A DNA stretch of 64,000 nucleotides. It comes from an uncultured Myxococcales bacterium (GTDB taxonomy: Bacteria > Myxococcota_A > UBA9042). The stretch is taken from the NCBI GenBank assembly GCA_903842345.1, contig CAIMLR010000036.1:248001-312000 (forward strand), in the 5' to 3' direction. A program made the translations under genes and the position numbers. The notes below the pieces were generated by a model. The model saw nothing but the letters and a program-made list of their open reading frames with translations, ran no database searches and was not told the origin of the DNA. Below, one piece after another: positions 52,146-60,864 of the stretch (position 1 is its first letter; every line of letters starts with the position of its first letter).

Positions 52146-52227
52146 CACCGCGACACCGAGCCCCCCGTGCAGACGAATTCACCGATCGGTCTTGACAGTC
52201 GCTCGCCATCCGGGTGGGATGCACGGC

Positions 52228-52324
52228 GGAGGCGCCCGAGTTCTGGTGGGCTCCCCGGTCTTCAAAACCGGTGTGAGGCGTGACGAGCGTCTCGGGGGAG
52301 TTCGATTCTCCTGCGCTTCCGCCA
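52228..52324 (+). tRNA. selC: tRNA-Sec (anticodon TCA)
   Basis: Selenocysteine tRNA of 97 nt. The bacterial 8+5 architecture is complete: 8-bp acceptor GGAGGCGC with GCGCTTCC (one G-U), 5-bp T stem GGGAG/CTCCT around TTCGATT, and a long variable arm with stem GAGGCG/CGTCTC. The anticodon stem CCGGT/ACCGG encloses loop CTTCAAA with anticodon TCA at 52262-52264. The 3' GCCA is encoded. It reads UGA as Sec together with SelB. No selA, selB or selD is in the window. Confidence 0.95.
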
Positions 52325-52629
52325 AATTCCTGTTTCATGCCATTGCATCCTGTGTCTGCCTTGCTTTCCAAGCGGCCGATTGAATCGCACTTTCCTCGAC
52401 CGCGTTGTCGCCCCGTTCTGGCTGCCGCAGGGTCAAAAACGCTTGCCAGGATTGGCGAGCCTTGGAGGCGGTCGCCGACAGGAACACCGCGTCGAGACAT
52501 TCCGCCAGCGGCGCCTCGTCCGCAAGTCGCCGACACCGCGCGCTTGACCGCTCACCCGGGCTTGAGCAGAGTGCCCTGGCGCGTACCGGCGTCGCCAGTC
52601 TGCGGCGGCGGGGTACGCGTGGAGTCGGA
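52325..52629. other. Intergenic region after selC, no gene seen
   Basis: 305 bp between tRNA-Sec and the metallophosphoesterase gene. Open frames here are short shadows without coding character. No integrase, repeat or clear promoter was recognised. The ribosome binding site of the next gene (GGAG) lies at the right end. Confidence 0.5.
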
Positions 52630-53697
52630 ATGCGCGGCAAGAAAGCGGATTGGAGATGCGCGTGGCTGCTCGGCCTCGCCTTTCTTGCCGCCTGCACGAC
52701 CTCGCCGTTTGCCGGCCAGAGCGCTTGGACGGGCCTGCCTCCGGCTGCCGATGCGCAGGCCAGCGCCGATCCCTCTGCGACGCCGTTTCGCGACTGGACG
52801 CTCTACCCAGCCATCGCCGTGCGGCCGATGCCAGCGGACCTGTGGCTGCTGGGCGACGTGCACGGCGACTACCGCCGACTGCGCGATTTGCTCAATGGCG
52901 CGGGGCTGGCAGACAACCCGGACACGCCGGAGCACGTCCACTGGCACGCGGGCACGGCGACGCTTGTGTGCACGGGCGACCTGATCGACAAGGGCACGGA
53001 CGCGCTCGACGTTATCGCGTATCTCCAAGCGCTCTCGACGCAGGCGGCAAGTGCTGGCGGCGAAGTCATCGTGCTGCTCGGCAACCACGAGGCGGAGTTC
53101 CTCGGCGACCCAACCCTCAGCAAGGTCGCTGACTTCGTGACGGAGCTGGCGAACGCGGGCGAGAGTGCGTCGGAGGTCGCCGCGGGGCACCAAGCGCCCG
53201 GTGCTTGGCTCCGTCAGCGCCCTCTGGCCGCGCGCGTTGGCCCCTGGTTCATGAGCCACGCCGGCAATAGCCACGGGTTGACGCTCGCACAACTGGACGC
53301 GGCAATCCAAAATACCCTGGACAGCAACGGTTTCTACGCGGCGTTCTTCCTGGCCGACGACTCGATGCTGGAGACGAAGCTCGCCAATGGCGGATGGTGG
53401 GAGCTGGCGGGACAGGGGCCGGACGACGTGCTCACCAAATATGCCCACGCGCTCGGCGCCGAGCACATTGTCCAAGGCCACCAGCCGCAGAGCATCACGT
53501 TCAACGACGGCACGAAGCGCTCCGCCGGCTCGATGGCGGAGTTGTACGGCCGCGTGTTCCTGATCGACGTCGGCATGTCCGGCGGCGTGAACGACAGCAA
53601 CGGCGCGCTACTTCACGTGCGCCATGACGCGGCGGGAGAACACGCGACCGTCGTCCCGCCGTCGGGCGACGCATCGCTGCTCTGGGAAGGACCGTGA
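52630..53697 (+). CDS. Metallophosphoesterase lipoprotein (calcineurin-like)
   Basis: Exported phosphoesterase of 355 residues. The signal ends LLGLAFLAAC (Cys22). The five-motif metal site of the calcineurin/ApaH family is complete: GDVHGDY, GDLIDKG, GNHE, the late His of SHAGN, and GHQPQ. The layout resembles ApaH/PrpE-like Ser/Thr phosphatases rather than nucleases. The GGAG 5 nt before the ATG at 52630 supports this start; the frame is open upstream without a signal. The substrate is unknown, and an extracytoplasmic phosphatase acting on phosphoproteins or phospho-sugars is plausible. It is the first protein gene after selC. Confidence 0.9.
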   Translation: MRGKKADWRCAWLLGLAFLAACTTSPFAGQSAWTGLPPAADAQASADPSATPFRDWTLYPAIAVRPMPADLWLLGDVHGDYRRLRDLLNGAGLADNPDTPEHVHWHAGTATLVCTGDLIDKGTDALDVIAYLQALSTQAASAGGEVIVLLGNHEAEFLGDPTLSKVADFVTELANAGESASEVAAGHQAPGAWLRQRPLAARVGPWFMSHAGNSHGLTLAQLDAAIQNTLDSNGFYAAFFLADDSMLETKLANGGWWELAGQGPDDVLTKYAHALGAEHIVQGHQPQSITFNDGTKRSAGSMAELYGRVFLIDVGMSGGVNDSNGALLHVRHDAAGEHATVVPPSGDASLLWEGP

Positions 53698-53699
53698 GG

Positions 53700-54210
53700 G
53701 AGCGACAGTCGAGACGATTCAACTGCTTGATGCGGGCGACAACGACCTGCCCGACCTGCCCCACACCGCACGGTTGCAGCGCAAGCTGGACGAGATCGGC
53801 GGCATCGACTTCTTCGGCGCGTCGGGGCGTGAGCTCGCGTCGGGGCTTGTGAGCGGCCTGCGTGCGCGTCTGGAGCCGCCCGTGGCGAACGCCCCGACGA
53901 CGCCCGTTCAGCAGGGGCAAGGCCGAACCTGGGCGACGCGCGCGGGGATCCAGGTCGACCGCATCACTTGTGTCTGGTTGATTCTCCGCCAAATTGACCC
54001 GCACGCCACGTTCAAGTTCGTGCCAACGACGGGCGATGTGCCGCTGGCAGAAATCATCCACGACATCGACGTGAGGGACGGCAAATTCGCCCGTCCAGAA
54101 ACAGCGGGGTGGCGGCGTTTCTCCTCGGAATGACGCAGAAAACGACAGACGATGAACAGCGGCGGCAGCTGGGCGGCGCGCACTTTGACGCGCTGCTCGC
54201 AGCGTTTTGA
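53700..54210 (+). pseudogene. Decayed chromate-resistance ChrB-like gene
   Basis: Remnant of a ChrB-type (chromate resistance) reading frame. Recognisable pieces are RTWATRAGIQVDRITCVWLI and LRQIDPHATFKFVP, the ChrB C-terminal domain start, followed too soon by AEIIHDIDVRDGKF. The intervening 40 or so residues usual in ChrB appear deleted. The frame ends at 54131-54133. A second frame, from ATG 54130 to 54210, encodes TDDEQRRQLGGAHFDALLAAF, which resembles the normal ChrB end, so a frameshift is likely. The following 234 bp (to 54444) hold a short Met-rich broken frame but no supported gene. Confidence 0.6.
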
Positions 54211-54444
54211 CCAGAAGGCGGCATGGACATGGATCGACGAACGGCAATGGGGGCAATGACAGGCGCGGCGGCGCTGCGAGGGCGCCCGACGGCATGCGCA
54301 TGGGCGACGGTTCCACGATGAATCCGGGCGAAACCAAGGGCCTGGGCGGCATCTGCGACATGTGACCGAGCCGTGACCGTGCCCACTTGCGGCCCAGAAC
54401 CGCCGGCGTAAAGTCGCGATGAGTCTTGTGTCAGGAGGTCGAGC

Positions 54445-54900
54445 GTGCTGATTCGGAGCCTGCAGCAACTCAAGTCAGTCCGCGCCGTGGCGACGGTCGC
54501 GCTTGCGTTGTTCGCGTTCCAAGCCCTCGCGCTGCACGCGCCCTGCGCGTGTGGGCATTGCGGTCAGGCGTCGTCTGTGCCCGCTCACCATGACATCGCC
54601 AAGCCCGTCGTCGAGCACTCGTGCTGCCATCACCGCGAGGAGACGCCCAAGACCTCTTCGGGCATGGAACTGCACAACCAGGGCTGCACGTGCGGCGATC
54701 AGGCTGAATCCGCGCCGGTCATTTGCGACGACGCAAAATCGACGACTGCGGGCGAGCTGTTGCTGGCTACGTCGACGCTCGCTCCGGTTCACGTTGAAAC
54801 TGAACCAGCCGCGCGCGAGGCCTTGGGCTGGCTGCGGGCAACAGGTCCACCGGGACTGCAGCTGGGCCTCTATCTGCAGTTCCAAGCGCTCCTGATCTAG
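54445..54900 (+). CDS. Small exported Cys/His-rich protein, putative metal binder
   Basis: Protein of 151 residues, start GTG at 54445 with AGGAGG 6 nt upstream. A signal-like segment (VATVALALFAFQALALHA) is followed by a metal-ligand-rich stretch: CACGHCG, HSCCHHREE, GMELHNQ and CTCGD. The C-terminal third is ordinary (LGWLRATGPPGLQLGLYLQ). No family is recognised. It recalls small exported proteins of copper or heavy-metal loci. It lies 200 bp before a cluster encoding copper and heme redox proteins, so metal supply or detoxification is a reasonable but unproven role. Confidence 0.7.
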   Translation: MLIRSLQQLKSVRAVATVALALFAFQALALHAPCACGHCGQASSVPAHHDIAKPVVEHSCCHHREETPKTSSGMELHNQGCTCGDQAESAPVICDDAKSTTAGELLLATSTLAPVHVETEPAAREALGWLRATGPPGLQLGLYLQFQALLI

Positions 54901-55099
54901 CCCGTCCGGCTTGAAGCGTCGACCTGTCCCGGTCCGCGCATCGCCTTGTGGCTGAATTTCCTTCAGCAAAATCCATCGCGGTCCTTGTCCAAGCGCACGG
55001 TCCGCACCCGTCGGCCATGCTTTTGCGCATTGGCCACGCCGGCGCCACTTCGGTCCATGACCGTCGCGGCTCGCGTGCGCCATCACCTTGGAGTTCTTC

Positions 55100-56440
55100 A
55101 TGAATCGTTCCGCCCTCGGCTTTGTGCTTGCCTGCTGCGCCGCGATTGCGGTCCTGGGCACCGCGACGCCCAGCCATGCCATCCCGGCGTTTGCCCGCCG
55201 CTACCAGACCTCGTGCCAGACGTGCCACATCGCGTTCCCGCGCTTGACACCGTTTGGTGAAGCGTTCCGCCGCAATGGCTTTCGCTTTCCCGGCGGCGGC
55301 GACGCGACGGCGGTCAAGGAAGAGCCGATTGGCCTCGGAAACGACGCGCAGAAGGATCTCTGGCCCAAGGCGGTGTGGCCGGGCGAGATCGCTGCGTCGA
55401 TTCCGGTATCGCTCGTTGTCGACGGCAAGGCGACGTTTGGCCCGCACCCGGAGGAGCACTTGAACGTCGTCGGTGCGGCGCAGCCCGCGGCAATGGCCGG
55501 GATGGACATGCCGCCCGCCAACACCGGCAAGGTCGGCTTTGACACGCTCGGCGGGCACGTCGGCATCCGCGCCGGCGGCGCGATGGGCGATTTCGTCTCG
55601 GTATTCGCGTCCGTCGATGTCGGCGGCCATGAGCCCATCTCCGTCGAGCGCGGCTGGCTGAACCTGACGCCCGCGGGACCGACCGCGCTGCATATTCGCA
55701 TGGGCCGCTTTGAGCCGTCGCTGCACGGCGTGTCGATCCACCGCAGCCTGTTCATGCACCAGCTGCGCCTGCAGACGACCTCGGTGGGGCTGAATCCGTG
55801 GATGCCGGAGCCGAACCAGACCGGGCTGGAGGTGTCGGGCGTGGCGCTGGGTCGCATCGGCTGGGACGTGGGCGTGGTGGAGAACGCAGCAGCGGAAGGG
55901 ATCGGGAGCGCGCGCTACCTGCGCAAGGACGCGTACGCACGTGCGGAGTACAAATTGGGCGGCATGCGCCTCGACGGGCTGGACGCGGAGGCGACCGGCG
56001 CGCCGTGGTCTGAGCGCAGCCTGTTGATCGGCACCTCGGTCTACACCGGCAAGGCGTCGATTGAAGGCACGCACGACGACGCGTTCCTGCGCGTGGGCGT
56101 CGACCTCCACGCCATCATCGACGACCTGCTGCTCGACGTCGTCGCTGTCCGCGAGCACCACGACCAGCCGACTGCCAACCTCGGCGTGCCCATGCAGATG
56201 GATCAAGTGCTGGCCGAGCTGACCTGGATGACGACGCCGGTTTTCTTCCCGACCGCGCGCTTTGAGATGTCGCGCCTGGACCACAACGCGACGATCGACA
56301 CAGGCTGGCTCGGCTCGCTGCTGCTCTGTGCGGTCGTGCGGCCCAACGTGGTGCTGCGTCTCGAAGGCGACGTCGGCGCCGATCCCACAACGTCTGCGGA
56401 CTTTCGCTCGGCGATGCTGTCCTTTTCCACCGCTTTTTAG
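55100..56440 (+). CDS. Outer-membrane porin-like protein with N-terminal heme c site
   Basis: Protein of 446 residues from the ATG at 55100 (GGAG 6 nt upstream). A cleavable signal ends PSHA27. Immediately after it is a heme c motif CQTCH (39-43) in RRYQTSC..., followed by FPRLTPFGEAFRRNGFRFP, a conserved opening seen in a family of barrel-associated cytochromes. The rest alternates hydrophobic/hydrophilic like a beta-barrel and ends in STAF, with the terminal Phe typical of outer-membrane proteins. Met/Asp-rich AAMAGMDMP could bind copper. It probably passes electrons at or across the outer membrane. It starts a five-gene electron-transfer cluster. Confidence 0.75.
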   Translation: MNRSALGFVLACCAAIAVLGTATPSHAIPAFARRYQTSCQTCHIAFPRLTPFGEAFRRNGFRFPGGGDATAVKEEPIGLGNDAQKDLWPKAVWPGEIAASIPVSLVVDGKATFGPHPEEHLNVVGAAQPAAMAGMDMPPANTGKVGFDTLGGHVGIRAGGAMGDFVSVFASVDVGGHEPISVERGWLNLTPAGPTALHIRMGRFEPSLHGVSIHRSLFMHQLRLQTTSVGLNPWMPEPNQTGLEVSGVALGRIGWDVGVVENAAAEGIGSARYLRKDAYARAEYKLGGMRLDGLDAEATGAPWSERSLLIGTSVYTGKASIEGTHDDAFLRVGVDLHAIIDDLLLDVVAVREHHDQPTANLGVPMQMDQVLAELTWMTTPVFFPTARFEMSRLDHNATIDTGWLGSLLLCAVVRPNVVLRLEGDVGADPTTSADFRSAMLSFSTAF

Positions 56441-56449
56441 GAGGCCCAC

Positions 56450-57022
56450 ATGTTTGCTCGTCTTGCCACAATCCTGCTCCTCTCGCTGTTGGCCTGCCCC
56501 GCGCTCGCTGACTCCATCTCCGGCACGATCCAGGCGCCGGTACCGAAATTCCGGGCCAACGTCGTCGTTTTCGTCAAGCAAGGGCCGCCCGCGCCCGCGG
56601 TGAAGAAGACGGTGACCATGGACCAAAAGGGCCTGGTCTTTGTGCCGCGCGTGCTGCCCATTCAAAAGGACTGGACAGTCGAGTTCCTGAACTCCGACCC
56701 GGTGGCGCACAACGTTTTCACGATTGACGGCGACAAGTACGACCTCGGCACGTGGCCGCAGGGACAGAAGAAGGCGCACGTGTTCACGAAAACGGGTACG
56801 TATCGCCAGCTGTGCCGTGTGCACGACGACATGCTGGCCTTCATCGTGGTGCTCGACACGCCGTGGTTTGCCGTAAGCGACAAGGCCGGGAATTTCAAGC
56901 TGGATGGCCTGCCGGCGGGCAACTACACGCTCGGCGTTTGGCACGAGAAGCTGAAATCGCCGGACGTGCAGGTGACGGTCGCCGCGGGGCAGCCGGGCAA
57001 AGTCGACATTACGCTGAAGTGA
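56450..57022 (+). CDS. Periplasmic blue-copper (cupredoxin) protein
   Basis: Cupredoxin of 190 residues with a signal cleaved after PALA20. The type 1 copper ligands are visible: His87 (VAHNVF), then Cys122, His125 and Met128 (LCRVHDDM). Residues after about 135 form a short carboxypeptidase-regulatory-like beta domain (GNFKLDGLPAGNYTLGVWHE). It should shuttle electrons in the periplasm, most likely between the Rieske/cytochrome b complex and terminal reductases. AGGAGG precedes the ATG. It follows the porin-cytochrome by 9 bp and precedes the Rieske gene by 8 bp. Confidence 0.9.
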   Translation: MFARLATILLLSLLACPALADSISGTIQAPVPKFRANVVVFVKQGPPAPAVKKTVTMDQKGLVFVPRVLPIQKDWTVEFLNSDPVAHNVFTIDGDKYDLGTWPQGQKKAHVFTKTGTYRQLCRVHDDMLAFIVVLDTPWFAVSDKAGNFKLDGLPAGNYTLGVWHEKLKSPDVQVTVAAGQPGKVDITLK

Positions 57023-57030
57023 GGCGAGCC

Positions 57031-57528
57031 ATGGCGAACGAACCTGAAATCAATGAAGAAGTAGCGGCCGAGGCGACTCCAGCGCGGCGCGATTTCCTGT
57101 GGAAAGTCGGCTGTGCGGCGCTCAGCATTGCGGGCGTGGAAGCGGCGGCGTCGACCCTGCGGTTTGCCAAGGCACCCGTGTCGTATGGCCCGGCACAGCG
57201 GCGGATGCTCGGCGATTTGTCGCGCTTTCCACCCGGCGCGCCGGTTTACGTTGAGGACGCCGGTGTCTTCGTGCTGCGTGACGCCAAGGGCATGCGCGCG
57301 CTCTCGGCCACGTGCACGCACCTGGGCTGCACGGTGCGGACCGACCGCGAAAACGGCGGCTTCATCTGCCCCTGCCATGGCAGCCGCTACGACAGCGAAG
57401 GCCACGTCATCGCCGGTCCCGCGCCCGCGTCGCTGCCGTTCGTGCGCGTGGATCAGGATCGCCGCGGCCGGCTGGTCGTTGACCTCGGTGCGCCCGTCGA
57501 GGCTGATCACCACACCAAGGTGGGTTGA
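57031..57528 (+). CDS. Rieske iron-sulfur protein (b6f/bc1 type)
   Basis: High-potential [2Fe-2S] subunit of a quinol-oxidising complex, 165 residues. Tat-like N-terminus ARRDFLWKVG followed by a hydrophobic anchor. Cluster box 1 is CTHLGC (Cys95, His97, Cys100) and box 2 is CPCHGS (Cys113, Cys115, His116), so both cluster ligands and the structural disulfide pair are present. The tail FVRVDQDRRGRLVVD is usual. It is followed after 3 bp by the cytochrome b gene, the classic pairing. Confidence 0.95.
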   Translation: MANEPEINEEVAAEATPARRDFLWKVGCAALSIAGVEAAASTLRFAKAPVSYGPAQRRMLGDLSRFPPGAPVYVEDAGVFVLRDAKGMRALSATCTHLGCTVRTDRENGGFICPCHGSRYDSEGHVIAGPAPASLPFVRVDQDRRGRLVVDLGAPVEADHHTKVG

Positions 57529-57531
57529 ACG

Positions 57532-58680
57532 ATGCGCAAGCTCGCGAATCACGTCTACAAATCCATCTTCCGCATCGGCTGGCCCAAGGACGAGCGCGCG
57601 GCGACCAAGGCGATGGTCTCGTCCATCACGCTGCACGTGCACCCGCCCAAGGTGCGCCCGGCGGCGCTGAAATTCCGCGCGACGTGGGCGCTCGGCATCA
57701 TCTCGGTCGTGCTGGCGGGGGCGCTGACGGCCACCGGCGTCTACCTGATGTTCTACTACTACCCGCATCCGGACGTGGCGTGGCGGTCGATGAAGGATCT
57801 GGCGTTTGTCGTGCCGTTCGGCGTGGTTACGCGCAACCTGCACCGCTGGGGCGCGCACGCGATGGTGGCGATCGTCACGCTGCACATGCTCCGCGTGTTC
57901 CTGTCGGGCGGCTACAAACCGCCGCGTGAAGCGAACTGGGTCGCGGGGGTCGGGCTGTGGGTGCTGACCTTGGCGCTGTCGTTTACGGGCTATCTGCTGC
58001 CCTGGGATCAGCTCGCATATTGGGCGGTGACGGTCGGCGCCAACATGGCCGGCGCGGTGCCGTGGTTGGGCAAGCCGCTGCGGATTCTGCTTCTGGGCGA
58101 CATGACGGTGGGCGAGGCCGCACTCCTGCGTTTTTACGTGCTGCATTGCGTGCTGCTGCCGCTCTTGTTGTTCGGGCTGGTCGGCTTTCACCTGTTCCGC
58201 GTGCGCAAGGATGGCGGTCTCGTCGTCGCCGAGCACGATCCAGAGACGCTCGCGGCCAAGCCCGGGTTCCGCCTGCCGTCCTGGCCGCACCTTGTGTACC
58301 GGGAGCTGATTGTCGGGCTGCTGACGACCGCCGCGCTCCTGGCCCTGGCTCTGGTCGCCAACGCGCCGCTGGAGCCGCTGGCCGATCCATCGCGCACGCC
58401 CAATCCGGCAAAAGCGCCGTGGTATTTTCTGGGAATTCAGGAGCTCGCGCACTGGTCGGCCTTCTGGGGCGGCGTCTTCATTCCGGCGCTGACAGTCGCG
58501 GTGCTTTGCGCGCTCCCGTATGTCGATCGCCATCTCCACGGCGTCGGCCGCTATTTTCCGCGTGAACGTCGCCTCGCCAGCGGCCTGTTCCTCGCCTTTG
58601 CGTTGTTCTTCAGCGTCGTGACGGTCATCGGCACGCTGTTCCGCGGCCCGGCGTGGGCGCTGATGTGGTGGCCAAACTGA
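57532..58680 (+). CDS. Cytochrome b (b6 plus subunit IV fusion type)
   Basis: Membrane subunit of the quinol-oxidising complex, 382 residues, eight or so TM helices. Heme b ligands are His104/His118 ([16 protein letters not shown]) and His205/His220. The 14-residue spacing in the second pair is the b6 type rather than the mitochondrial b type. [10 protein letters not shown] after helix B is also b6-like. The second half resembles b6f subunit IV, including [15 protein letters not shown], so both parts are fused in one chain. No separate cytochrome c1 or f gene follows; the octaheme protein 31 bp downstream probably takes that role. Confidence 0.94.
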   Translation: MRKLANHVYKSIFRIGWPKDERAATKAMVSSITLHVHPPKVRPAALKFRATWALGIISVVLAGALTATGVYLMFYYYPHPDVAWRSMKDLAFVVPFGVVTRNLHRWGAHAMVAIVTLHMLRVFLSGGYKPPREANWVAGVGLWVLTLALSFTGYLLPWDQLAYWAVTVGANMAGAVPWLGKPLRILLLGDMTVGEAALLRFYVLHCVLLPLLLFGLVGFHLFRVRKDGGLVVAEHDPETLAAKPGFRLPSWPHLVYRELIVGLLTTAALLALALVANAPLEPLADPSRTPNPAKAPWYFLGIQELAHWSAFWGGVFIPALTVAVLCALPYVDRHLHGVGRYFPRERRLASGLFLAFALFFSVVTVIGTLFRGPAWALMWWPN

Positions 58681-58711
58681 TGAAGCACACGATTGCGCAA
58701 CGAGGTGAGCC

Positions 58712-60586
58712 ATGACTCCGCGTGAAGACCGCTGGCTGCATGCCGTATTTGCCTTCGCGTCGGTGGCGATTGTCGGCTTGGTCGGCGTGGCCGTGGCGCG
58801 CGAGTGGACCCGGCCGCTAAGTATCGATCAGCGTCTGGTTCCGGCACTCGGCGTCGTCGATCGCTGTATTACCTGTCACGACGAGGCCAAGCATCCAGGC
58901 CAAATGTTGGAGCAGCATCCCGTCGAGCGCTTTGGTTGCACGATCTGCCATGGCGGCCAAGGGCTCGCGACGTCCGCCAAAGCCGCGCACGAAGCGAGTC
59001 CCGACTGGGAGCGGCCGCTCTTCACCAAGGCCGAGCGCGACGCAGCTTGTGGCACGTGCCACGTCGGCTCCGCGGCGCCCATCGCGCGCGTGGCTGCAGG
59101 ACGAAAAGCGCTGGCCGATCGCGGCTGTGCGGGCTGTCACACGATTGCCGGCGTCGCGCCGCCCAACCACGCGCCGGAGCTCGACGGTTTGCGCGACAAG
59201 GTCTCGCCGGCGTGGGTGCGCGCGTGGCTGACCGATCCGGGCAAACTCGATCCGGCCCACAAGATGCCGACGTTTCGCCTGACCAGGCCGGAGATCGACG
59301 CGCTTGTCGCGTTCCTCTGGACGCTGCCCGGTGCGCCGATGCGGCCGATGCCGGCGGAACCTGCGGGCGACGCGGACCGCGGCAAGACCGCGCTGGCGAA
59401 GGTGCGCTGCGCTACGTGCCACAAGTTTGAAGGTCGCGGCGGCGATTTTGGCCCGGATCTGGGCCTCGCTGGCGTGAAAGTGCGGTCGGCCTGGCTGTGG
59501 AACTACCTCACGGACACGCACCGCGTACACCCGAAGACGCGGATGCCGGGCTTCAAGCTGCCGCCACAGGACGCCGCCGACATCGTGGCCTACGCCGCGG
59601 AACAGTGGGTGCCGGACACGGGCGTGCTGCCGTGGCAAGCGTTTGAGGGCGACGTGGACCCGAAGTTGGCGGCCAAGGGCTTGCAGCTGTTCGCGGATCA
59701 CGGCTGCGGCACCTGCCACTTTGTCGCAGGGGCACGTGCGGCTCCCTCGGCCCCAGCGCTGGACCGCTTGGGTGATCGCCGCCTGACCGACCTCTCGCGC
59801 ACGACGCAGGGCCGGATGCTGCCGGATGTGCCCGCGTGGGTGGCGCAAAAGGTCCAGGCTCCACAGGCGTTTGATAGCGCTGGCGCGGCGCCGTCCAAGA
59901 TGCCGACGTTCCCGAACGTCACGCCGGAGGAGGCGCTGGCGATGGGCATCGCGGTGGCGTCCCAGCACGCGTCGCCGCCGCCGGAGCCGTGGATCCGGCA
60001 CCACGAGCCCGCGCCATTCGTGCCGCCGCCGGGCGAGACTGGGCAGCTTGTCGAGCGCTTCCGCTGCATTTCCTGCCACCGGTTCAACGGTCAAGGCGGC
60101 GATGTGTCGCGGATCCCGCTGGACAACGTCGGCGCGCGGCTGCGGCAGGGCTGGCTGGAGCGATTCCTGCGCGAGCCGGTGACGGTTCGCATGGATCAGG
60201 CCGAGCGGATGCCGATCCTGGGCATGACCGACGAAGAAGCGAAGCGGCTGGCGGCATGGCTGGAGACGGCGTTTGGTGACGGTCGCATCGGCCCCGCGCC
60301 GGTGTTCCTGCCCAACGACGCCACGGAGGGCAAGGCGCTGTATGCCCTGAACAAGTGCGGGCAATGCCACGTCGGCGACGGCGGCGGCACGATGAAAGGC
60401 CCGACGCTGGATGGCGCCGCCCAGCGGCTGGACCCTGGCTACGTGGTGGCGCTGCTGCGCGACCCGGCCGTTGTTCCTGAAAACCGCCATGTCGGCCTGC
60501 GCCTCCCCGACGCAGTGGCTCGGCCGCTGGCGGCGTATGTGCTCAGCTTGCCCGGCGCGTCGCCGTGGCCGGATGCGCCCCATTGA
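58712..60586 (+). CDS. Membrane-anchored octaheme cytochrome c
   Basis: Multiheme cytochrome of 624 residues with one N-terminal TM helix (AVFAFASVAIVGLVGVAVA) and eight CXXCH sites: CITCH (52-56), CTICH, CGTCH, CAGCH, CATCH, CGTCH, CISCH and CGQCH. The later hemes lie in repeated class I-like domains of 100-150 residues, with GPDLGLAGVKV-type and MP-containing segments for axial Met. It should accept electrons from the Rieske protein in place of cytochrome c1/f and hand them to periplasmic carriers. It is the last gene of the cluster, and its stop is followed by a 278-bp gap without a clear gene. Confidence 0.92.
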   Translation: MTPREDRWLHAVFAFASVAIVGLVGVAVAREWTRPLSIDQRLVPALGVVDRCITCHDEAKHPGQMLEQHPVERFGCTICHGGQGLATSAKAAHEASPDWERPLFTKAERDAACGTCHVGSAAPIARVAAGRKALADRGCAGCHTIAGVAPPNHAPELDGLRDKVSPAWVRAWLTDPGKLDPAHKMPTFRLTRPEIDALVAFLWTLPGAPMRPMPAEPAGDADRGKTALAKVRCATCHKFEGRGGDFGPDLGLAGVKVRSAWLWNYLTDTHRVHPKTRMPGFKLPPQDAADIVAYAAEQWVPDTGVLPWQAFEGDVDPKLAAKGLQLFADHGCGTCHFVAGARAAPSAPALDRLGDRRLTDLSRTTQGRMLPDVPAWVAQKVQAPQAFDSAGAAPSKMPTFPNVTPEEALAMGIAVASQHASPPPEPWIRHHEPAPFVPPPGETGQLVERFRCISCHRFNGQGGDVSRIPLDNVGARLRQGWLERFLREPVTVRMDQAERMPILGMTDEEAKRLAAWLETAFGDGRIGPAPVFLPNDATEGKALYALNKCGQCHVGDGGGTMKGPTLDGAAQRLDPGYVVALLRDPAVVPENRHVGLRLPDAVARPLAAYVLSLPGASPWPDAPH

Positions 60587-60864
60587 CCTTGAAGTGTCTC
60601 CTGCGTTGCCTGCACCGCCGTGGCCGCCCGCTGTTCCGCCACTACGGCGACAAACGGCGGCGTGGCCGCAGCAGACGATGGCGCACGAGACGTTGGTGCC
60701 TGTGCCGCTTGGGCTGCCGTTTTTCGCGCCACTGGCGTTCGCGGAGCGGCTGGGGGCCGGCGGTGTCGACGCCCGTCGCCCGCGCTGTGAACGCGCTTGA
60801 CCGGCCTCTTGCGCGAAGCCAGACTCGACGCAGCGTGCGCGCAAGGCACCACGGCGGGCGAATC

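Noticed and set aside
54223-54369. Short Met-rich frame after the chrB remnant (MDMDRRTAMGAM..., GMRMGDGSTMNPG...)
   Set aside because: The two pieces lie in different frames and match nothing recognised; at best a broken gene.
60573-60800. 75-residue open frame (MRPIDLEVSPALPAP...) overlapping the octaheme cytochrome end
   Set aside because: Pro/Arg-rich, no recognisable domain and no ribosome binding site; more likely chance in GC-rich DNA.
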